Below, one piece after another: positions 56,041 to 64,000 of a stretch of 64,000 nt of DNA. The notes under the pieces were generated by a model. The model had not been told where the DNA came from. It searched no databases and was given only the letters and a program-made list of their open reading frames with translations. Made by a program: the position numbers and the translations under genes. How positions within the stretch are numbered: the first letter of the stretch is position 1; each line of letters starts with the position of its first letter. This DNA comes from Pseudisothecium myosuroides (lineage: Eukaryota; Streptophyta; Bryopsida; Hypnales; Lembophyllaceae). Location of the stretch: assembly GCA_951799445.1 (NCBI GenBank), contig OX637288.1, positions 4,466,501 through 4,530,500 on the forward strand. The letters run 5' to 3'.

Positions 56041-56780
56041 GTAGTGAATGAACAATATAGTTCAACCTTCAAAGTTTTAAAGCAACACAAAATATGAAGC
56101 ACAAGTTTAAGATAAGAAAGAGCCATAACCACTATATCTCTAGAAATCGCAAATAAATAGGAAGAAAGAATAACAATGGTTATAGAGAGAACAAGAAACA
56201 ATAGGCGGCAAGTGCTAAGAGGTAAGATGCAACAAAAAGCAAGAATGAAGATGCAACAAGAAGCACAAGTTAAGATGCAAGAAATTGCAACAAATAACAA
56301 GAAGAAGCAAGAACTAAGATGCAATAAGAAGCATTAAGAAGCATGAATTAATATGCAACAACAAGAAATTAAAAGCAAACAACAAAGAAGCAACAAGAAG
56401 CAACAAGAAACAAGAAACAAAAACTAAGAAGTAACAAGATGACACTAAAAGCAAAGAGCAAGAACTAAGAGGCATAAGAGGCAAAAGCTAGTAAGCAACA
56501 AGATGCAAGAATTAAGAAGCAAAAACAAACAAGATCTAAAAGGTATTAATAAGAAACAAAATCTAAGAAGCAACAAGAAACAAGAGCTAAAAGGTAACAA
56601 GAAACAAGAATTAAGAAGCAACAAGAAACAAGAACTAAGAGGCAACAAGAAATAAGAACTAAGAAACAACAACAAACAAGAACTAAGAGGCAACAACAAA
56701 CAAGAACTAAGAGGCAACAACAAACAAGAACTAAGAAACAACAACAAACAAGAGCTAAAAGAAGCAAAAATGGCCAAATG
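56041..56780. repeat. Purine-rich AAGAACTAAGAGGCAAC repeat with 24-bp period
   Basis: Units of the type CAAGAACTAAGAGGCAACAA recur. The period is clearest (24 bp) at about 56625-56760, and looser units extend upstream. The 96- and 116-codon Leu/Ser/Cys-rich frames on the minus strand are translations of the repeat. Confidence 0.8.
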
Positions 56781-58241
56781 GCGGCTAGGTTTCAAAACCC
56801 TAAAGTAGTGGCGGCTAGGGTTTTAAAACCCTAGTCATGTGACTTGTTCCAGTCATGCATGTGACTAGCTCTATTCATGTAACTTGTTCCAGTCATACAC
56901 ATGACTTGCTCTAGTCATGTGGCTTGTTTTAGTCACGTACATGATTGGCTCTAGTCATGGAACTTGCTTCAATCATGCAACTAACCAGATATGACTATAT
57001 TAAGCAAATAAGCTATTTTAACAATCAAATTTGATCCAGTGGATATATTGATACTATAACTCTACAAAATGCATGAAGGAGAGATGCAAAGTCTTAAGCA
57101 CCCTACAATTATGGCAAAAAAAAGATATATAAATAGATACCATGCGTCTGTCACAATATCTACGTCCATGTACAAAGAGTGTGCAAGAGTGGAAATATTT
57201 GATAGAGGCACTATTTAAAAGCATCTTTGAAGCAAATAAAAGTTTTATGCTTTTATAATCTATATCCTTGTAAGAATATCCAAACAACCATCTATTCATC
57301 TTTTGATTGCATTACGAGCGCGTGTGCTTACAGTAAGCTTCAATCTTCATATGAACAATTTTGTGACTTCTGTAGGGCCTATAGAGACCCTCCATTAATG
57401 TGGCTTGTATGACATTGCTGAGAACCTTTCTAAAAAAGAAACAAACTTCAATACATGACATATGTGAGTGTTTTTTCTATATCCTTGAGATAAAACATGC
57501 ACATCCATGTTCTTTGTTGTTGGGCTCCAAATCTTAAGTTGGATATTAAAGTATTGTTCAATTGACATTCTAAACAATGAATAAGTATTTTCTAATAATA
57601 AAGTATAAGTGGTTCACATCTTAACTAAAATTGATACAAATTGCTAAAGTTAGAGGTTTTGGATGGTTTTGGCCCCGGGAAGATCACTATCGATTTTGAA
57701 AAAACTACATGAGTTAAAAAATAGGGTTCATTTAATTCAAAGCAGGAAAATTTTATGTAATATGTAGGGCTACTATAGGGTCTATGAAATGCTACATATG
57801 CTATTATATGTAAATTAGGCTATATAAAAACATCATGTAGTAGGAATTTTTATTAACAAGTTAGCTTTAACAAATAGAGGCCATGCAAATTTTTCACATT
57901 ACGATGAGTATAGGCATAGACAAATAATTTCATGTGGATGATGAATGGACATAGTCAAGAAAATCAACAATGAAGGGGTTTGATTGAAATTGTACCATGG
58001 TACTAGTAGCACTTGTATACTGATATATCAAAAAAATTAAGTGTAAATGTAAGACATTAATCAAAAGTGGCAAAACTTGTCACATTGCATAAATAGGGAG
58101 GTTTACCTTAGTGGGTTCAACGAACTAAAAATTATACAACACAAGGACAAAATTTATAGTACATTTTACTCTAAAATTTGAAGTCGTATGTGTTAATCAC
58201 ACTCATATTGAATGAAATATTCAAAGGGTAATTTCAGTACT
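56781..58241. other. CACTA interior, non-coding
   Basis: It begins with GTGACTTG/AGTCATG motifs (56830-56980), which look like further subterminal-type sites far from the end. The rest is AT-rich without a gene. Confidence 0.5.
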
Positions 58242-58685
58242 GGGTGGAAGCAAGCTAATAGGAGCCAACTTGGACGTAACCATTGCTTTTTTATTAAGAA
58301 TTTTCATTCTAACTCTTTAATATGAGTTGATATATGAAATAAAATTGTAAAGCATTGTTTCTTAGTTATGGTTATATGACATAATGCAAAACAAAATTAC
58401 TTATGTTAAGTTTCTAAGTATCAAAAGGGCCAAAATGTAGCTGTAACCAGTGCTTAATTGTGCTTACTTGAATTCAATAAGGACCCATTATAGATGATTT
58501 AAAGACTAATTTAGATGTATAAAAAATAATTTTTGGTATATTATTTTAATAAAAATCCATTATAAATGACATAAAGACTATTTTAGGTCAATAAACGACA
58601 ATTCTTTGGTAGAATATTCCATTAAGGACCTCCATAAGCACCTCAATAACGTCTACGAGTGGCTCCTATTAGCTTGCTTTCACCC
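58242..58685. mobile_element. MITE nested in the CACTA element
   Basis: The left end GGGTGGAAGCAAGCTAATAG then GAGCCA is matched in inverted orientation by TGGCTCCTATTAGCTTGCTT then TCACCC, with one mismatch. The element is about 444 bp with no coding content. A target duplication is not clear. Confidence 0.75.
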
Positions 58686-61600
58686 TTCTAGGGATTCTAA
58701 AGTGGTCAATGTTATTATCCCCTGAAGGCTAAAGGGTATTTAGAAGAGGAAAAAATCCAAAACTATCAATTTTTTATGCATTGTCCAAAATAAAAAAATA
58801 ATTTTTGTTTTTAATTACAACCATCAAAAATTGTATTAAATAATTAAGGCAATGAATTTTAAAAAATTCATCCCATTTGATCATATGGATTGAAAGATCA
58901 TAAAGTTTGAAGTAAAATTTTTTTTTCATTCCTACAAACTAGGGTCAAGGGACTTGGAGCCTTCTTGGAGTCAAATTTTTAGTCTACACAAAAATGAAGA
59001 TTTTGACTACTTATAAGTATATGATGTTAGGTTTACTCAAAAAAAATTTCAAAAGCAAATATGGAGCCTAGCTTACTCTAAATCAACCTACAATGCAAGG
59101 AGGTTAAGTACATTGGCAATATACAAATCATTTTTTTGAGGATTTCTTGTGCAATGAAGGAATTTTTTAATTTAAAATATAAATGGTAAAAAATTAGAGA
59201 TAAACATTTGGAATATATGGGAAAAATTTCAAAAACTTTGATTGTACATATTGCAAGATAATAGGGCTTGAGATTAGAAGAAAATGTTTTTTCTCAAAAC
59301 CACCCCAACATAGCTAACAAAATTTGACTCTTCCTAGAATGTGATGTGAGAACTAAATTTATTTTTTGAAAATTGTATGTCATATTTTATTAGTTATATA
59401 AATGCCAAATATCAATAGTTGATGAGAGTTTCTGCAAAAGATGCTCCAAAGATGTCCAAATTCACTAAGTTGACAAAAAAGTTTAGGACAGGATAAAATT
59501 AGATTCCCACTATGGGGGTACAATTTTACATCTTGTGTCAAAATTTTGTGAACATCTGACCAAAATTAACTTCATAGGATAATGTGTGTATAAGCAGTTA
59601 CTACCTCTTTTGGGGTGATAGTGATAGTGTAAAACCATGCACAAATGCAAAAGTAGGGTAGTCAAAGAATAATTTTTGTACATGTGGCACATCATAAATT
59701 CATAATTGTTCGGAAATGATTTTCATTTTCTTATATTGCATCTCACGTATAACACAAAACACGAGAAGTGTTTCAATGGTCATTATTACATTAAAAGACT
59801 ATCGAGCAATCTACTGCAACTTGTAGCCTAAACGAGAACGACAGCTCCTTACAAATGAAAGAACCTCAACTCAATTTAATGCTCAAAACTTCATAGCATT
59901 TAGTGCTCTCCAATCTTCTGAAGCCTTTTTGAGTCCGATTGTGGAGAAGTCCACAGAATTGTCATTCATAAAACCTCTTTGCAAATAAAAGAAAAAAATT
60001 CAATCTTCAAAACAAAAGGCCAAATCCCATCTTCAAACAAAAGGAAAGCTTTTGATAAAGCAACAGATTCAAAATTGACAGAAAAAGTAGATCGTAGTTA
60101 ATATCCATATGTGTCTATTGGTCGTTGAGGCAAATCCTTAAATAAAACTTGAATATTTTGGAATTGAATTTCATTGCTTTGTTCAAGTTCATTGCAATAA
60201 GAAGAGCACATTTGCCACAATTAAGTTCAGTGGACTTTGTCGGCCCAACATTTAGAAACCGAAATTCCACAAAGCCACAATCAAACTCTAGCCAGCTGTG
60301 CCCAATTTTTGATCACAAGCACCAATAGCTAAAAAAATTCTCTTAAAAGATAAAGAATCAAAAGAAATAATGCATCCATGTTTCTAAGTCATTCATGCTT
60401 CAATCCAATTTTTTTTAATTCATTTGTTGTATAATTTTTTTAATAAACTATTCACAATAAAAAGAAGTTTTAGCCTCGTCGTAGCTACTTGGAGCTGACA
60501 GAAATCCAAATTGAAAAAGATTGAAGAAGAAAGATGAAACCTCGATCGGAAAAATTAAGCCAATGAATCTTGTTAATGGGAAGCACTTGCTTGCGCTCCT
60601 GGATGTATCCATTTGCAATGCTTCAATCTTCAATGACAATGCCACAATCAATGTCACAATCCTTTCCTGCCCATCATTATCAAATTTTGGAGCAGCAGAT
60701 AGCAACATGATGGAATTGAATACACTTACTAGGCCGCAAGATTGCAAGATTATATCACTGGAGACCCCATTCATAAGTTTCTTGAAAATTTCTTTGTTTT
60801 GGTTGCTTCTGAACTTTATTAAGACTTCTGAAATTCAAAAAATCTCCTCAGTGACCTTATTGCAGAATCTCCTCAAATCACAAGCGCAAAAATTTCTTGT
60901 CTATATACATCATCCTATATATTCACGTGAAATCTCTCTGAATTCTCCGAGACACTCAAGCAATTGCATCAATTCACTATGAGGCGCAAGGATATACATG
61001 TGCGCGTGTCTGTTATTCCATTTGTACTGATGGTTTTATCTTCAAGTCCAATCGCACGGCACCAAGGGCATTGTTTTCTTTTTGAATTGCACGGTTGCTG
61101 ATTTTGCACAAAGGGGGTTATTTGTTTTCTTTTTGAATCACACGGCCATTGATTTTTCAAAGGAAGGGGGGTTATTGTTTTCTTTTCAAATCTCACGGTT
61201 CTTGATTTATCAGAGGGGGGATTTCTGGGGCAAAGGGTGGTCTTCCTTCTTTTTACTTCATAGAGAATTTTTTTATTTGCATCGCATGATAGCGAAGGGT
61301 GGTCTTTTTAAAAAAAAACTAATTGCATGGTTGCAGATTTTTCACTTGAGGAGGCGGGTCCAAGGCGGAGTTGCTTGTCTCTTTTCAAGAGATATTGTTC
61401 AATGGACAATTGGCCTTTAGAGGTTAAAAACTGCCACTTGGTCAATAGCACTTGAATTTAATCGATCGTTGTTAGTTTCATGGTGTATACATTGTACACA
61501 TATGTAATAGAGGGAAGGAAAAATTTGTGAAGAAGGATGGAGGCGGGAAAGAATTGGGCACTTAAATTTTATTTGTAAGATAGTCCCACTTAAAAAACCA

Positions 61601-62690
61601 TAGGAAAGAATTTACAAAAGCCATAAGGTATTAAAAATATGCCTCTCATAACTTTTTATATTAAAAAATTATCATCTTAAATGCAATAATTAAGGTAAAT
61701 AGCCCCACATCAAAAACCCTCTTAACTAAGGTGTATACCTTAATTTACAAAGAGTGATCTCCCTAGATTTTTGGTTGATTGAGGCCAAAACTCTAAACTT
61801 TCAAATTCAAGTTGAGAAATTCAAAAAAATTGTTAGCTTAAGTTGTAGGGCATTGCATGCAGCCTATTCTAAAATAGTAAAAATCTTTATAATGGAATAT
61901 TTTTAGCAAAGTATAGATGGATGAAATTTTGTCTCTAATTTATTCTTCAAGATTTCATCCAACATTTTCTTCTAGCCTATAAGGATATAAATGAATTCAT
62001 AAGAGCCGATAGCGATGGTGAAAAGGTTCATTTTTGAGTCCTATTTGAAATGTTAATGGAATGTTCTACTCAAAGACTTCAGCAATTTCATCAAAATTAG
62101 ATGTAAAAATTATTCAAAGTTGTCAACAATGAAAAATTCTATTCAATCTTGTACTTGCACAACACACCAACCATTAAATCTACTTATGCACAAATTCAAC
62201 AGGTGATCATGTCCTGTGTTTGTTAAATAGTGAACCCTCTATATAATTAAAAAATTCAAGAATTTGTATATTTGAACCACTACATTTGAAGAAAGCCTCT
62301 TTCACCAAATGTATATGTCAACTTCAAAAAAAATAAAAAATAAAAAAACAAAACATCTTTAACATGTATGCATTTTGAAACCTTTTCCCCCGTCCCTTCC
62401 AATACGGCGGCTGAGAATGACCCATCAATTGTCTCCTATTGTTATTAGCTTCATTTTTCTCTACTTCCCTTGTAAATTTTACAAAAAAATTGATTAATTA
62501 ATTATAGAAAAAACACGTGCCACCCAAAGATATTTGACGCCAATTGTGTAATGGATACAACATCCAAAAAAACAAAAAAAAATTTAACACGTATTTAATC
62601 AACTCACATTTACACCCAAAGGAATATAAGAGGGCCTTCTTAGATTGCCCACCTTTTGCTTGTGCCGCCTAAAAAGAAAAAAAATTACTA
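58686..62690. other. CACTA interior, AT-rich, no supported gene
   Basis: Overlapping frames of 153 (plus, 60521-60982) and 108 codons (minus, 60448-60774) occur at one place without recognisable motifs. A captured gene fragment is possible but unsupported. At 61070-61230 a unit of about 55-60 bp (TTTTCTTTTTGAAT...CACGG...TTGATTT) is repeated about three times. Confidence 0.4.
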
Positions 62691-63075
62691 CCAAAAAAAA
62701 GGTGACTACAAAATACACTAACAATAAAATATGACTACAAAATATGACTGAGGCAAAAATACGACTACCCACCCAAATTTCCCTTTGGTTGCCCCTTTCA
62801 AAAAAATGTCACTACTATGGAGATATGACTGCAAAATATGACTCACCCAAAAATATGACTGGCAAATATGACTTGCCATTCCCTTAACATGTTCCCTATG
62901 AAGTACTTTGGCGTTCCCAATGGGCGTACACTATACGCTCGTGAAGAACAATGGCAAAATATGACTGGCAGTCATATTTGCAGTCATTAGTTTTTCCAAG
63001 GTCTTGGCCTCCAATAATATGACTGCATGTAGTCGCCAGTCATCCCCAGTCATATTTTTGCAATCATAAAACACT
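62691..63075. repeat. CACTA subterminal repeats, right
   Basis: AAAATATGACT and AGTCATATTT units recur in both orientations up to the right terminus, mirroring the left side. Confidence 0.85.
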
Positions 63076-63149
63076 CATTTTCTTGTAGTGCTTGCAACAT
63101 GAATCATTGTTACATCTTAACTCCTAAAGGCTAAAGGACTAACCTACTA

Positions 63150-63690
63150 TTTTTATCAACATAGAAATTTTGGGCAGGTATGTACAACTGAAGATTTTCA
63201 TACTTTAGGCTGAATTTTTAAAAGAAGGTGGGAACAATAAATATCTTTCATATGCACTAAATTTTATGACATTTGGAAACAGGAGTCAAAAGTTATGGCC
63301 TAATATGTTACTTTTTTTGGACAGTCCGGATAGATAACAAAAAAACACTTTTTTGAAAAATTTGAAATTGGTTTTCTAGATTTATATATACGCGGAAACC
63401 ATTTTGATCAATGAGTCAAAAGTTATGAGGAATTTTAGTTTGCGGACAGTTATGGATTCTCTAGTCTAAAATAAACTTTGAGGTTGTTTATTTCACTCAA
63501 TTTTCAATTCTTTTTGAAAAAATAAAATCACAAGATGTAAATTGTTTATTACAACCTTACAACCATTGGGATTGACATTTTTCAATTCTATAATTAATCT
63601 CTTAACAATTTTGTATTTTGAATACTTCTTCCTATTTATTATTTTTTTCTTATATGTTGTGCAATTCCAAATGATTTGAAAATTTTTAAC
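63150..63690 (-). repeat. Right arm of the long inverted repeat
   Basis: Complementary to 52385-53305, starting 57 bp after the CACTA duplication. It places the CACTA element near the right end of the former loop. Beyond about 63690 I see no further similarity to the left side. Confidence 0.75.
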
Positions 63691-64000
63691 CCCTAAAGTC
63701 CCATTGTCCCCTCGGGGGACAAAATGGATTTTGGGCAGGCTCCTACGGTCTCAATATTTGTTGTAATTTTCTGATTTTTTTTTCTGAAGATAGAAAATCA
63801 CATTAGCTTTCTGAAAATGTAATTTTTATTTCAATCGGTGCCCGGGAGCAAAAGTTATGGCACAAAACCCCCAAATTTTAGTTTGGCGGGCAGAAAAAAA
63901 CCTCACAAAAACTTTAAATTAAAAATTTTAAAAATTTGTTTCATATAGAATTTATTTTTATCTACATCGGAAGCTTTGATTCATTCCATTTGGACTTGTT
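63691..64000. other. AT-rich sequence to the window end
   Basis: No gene seen. It contains another copy of the AAAAGTTATGGC motif (about 63850) that recurs across the window. Confidence 0.45.

Larger units (their letters stand above)
54723..63090. mobile_element. Non-autonomous CACTA (EnSpm) element, 8.4 kb
   Basis: It starts CACTACAAGAAAATGAGTGT and ends with the exact reverse complement. CTT is duplicated outside (54720-54722 and 63091-63093), the 3-bp duplication typical of CACTA elements. Subterminal repeats built on TATGACT/AGTCATA crowd the first 900 bp and the last 400 bp. I find no Tnp2 or TnpA remnant inside, so it would depend on a helper. The interior carries a 24-bp tandem repeat, a nested MITE and long AT-rich stretches. 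Confidence 0.95.

Noticed and set aside
56445..56795. Leu/Ser/Cys-rich 116-codon minus-strand frame as a membrane protein
   Set aside because: It is the translation of a 24-bp purine repeat; periodic sequence with no start context or homology signal.
60521..60982. 153-codon frame inside the CACTA element as a captured host gene
   Set aside because: No recognisable motif, AT-rich composition like the surroundings, and a competing frame on the other strand.

Overview
The window looks like repeat-dominated nuclear DNA of a green plant. It is AT-rich, carries a plant-type (TTTAGGG)n block at 13085-13120, CACTA/EnSpm elements with the classical CACTACAAGAAAA ends, Tc1/mariner remnants, foldback elements and satellites, and has genes with GT-AG introns. 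I see no recognisable host housekeeping gene. The species cannot be named from the sequence; a plant with a large repeat-rich genome is an inference.

Layout. 1-8034 is AT-rich sequence with a long foldback element (1295-2332), a Stowaway-like element, a second foldback, a dead Tc1/mariner transposase and microsatellites. 8039-27759 is the most interesting part: a candidate 19.7-kb DNA transposon bounded by inverted ends (AACATTATATTCATTAAAAT) and a 4-bp TCAA duplication. On its minus strand it encodes a DUF7869-like, RNase-H-like putative transposase (8582-11412, one frameshift). On its plus strand it carries a multi-exon gene (about 18.3-26.4 kb). That gene joins a ParB-like domain, a degenerate DNA-methylase-like domain, a Pro/Ala-rich linker and an FCP1/NIF-like HAD domain. 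Twenty-four copies of a 15-bp palindrome, AGCTCGANTCGAGCT, lie in the upstream regions and introns of both genes and, as far as I can see, nowhere else in the window. Between the two divergent genes are the telomere-like block and a 176-bp satellite.

27764-35600 holds degenerate repeats and unassigned TE-like sequence. 35615-39102 and 43910-47388 are two copies of a TG...CA-ended element of about 3.48 kb with perfect 5-bp target duplications. Each has a TATA box, an intact 589-aa reading frame, and a downstream 410-nt block that is better conserved than the coding sequence. The second copy is inserted in an exon of a decayed CACTA Tnp2 transposase (minus strand, 41.8-47.6 kb). 47.7-53.7 kb holds another mariner remnant, a poly(A)-rich minisatellite, a second member of the first foldback family and a tRNA-derived SINE-like head. 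54723-63090 is a non-autonomous CACTA element with a CTT duplication, itself sitting inside a long inverted repeat (52385-53305 / 63150-63690).

If the 19.7-kb unit is real, the minus-strand protein would mobilise it, and the ParB-like/methylase-like/FCP1-like protein could recognise or mark the palindrome array. That is a hypothesis from architecture, not shown. The copy here is decayed: one frameshift in the transposase, and three in-frame TAG codons plus one frameshift in the long gene.
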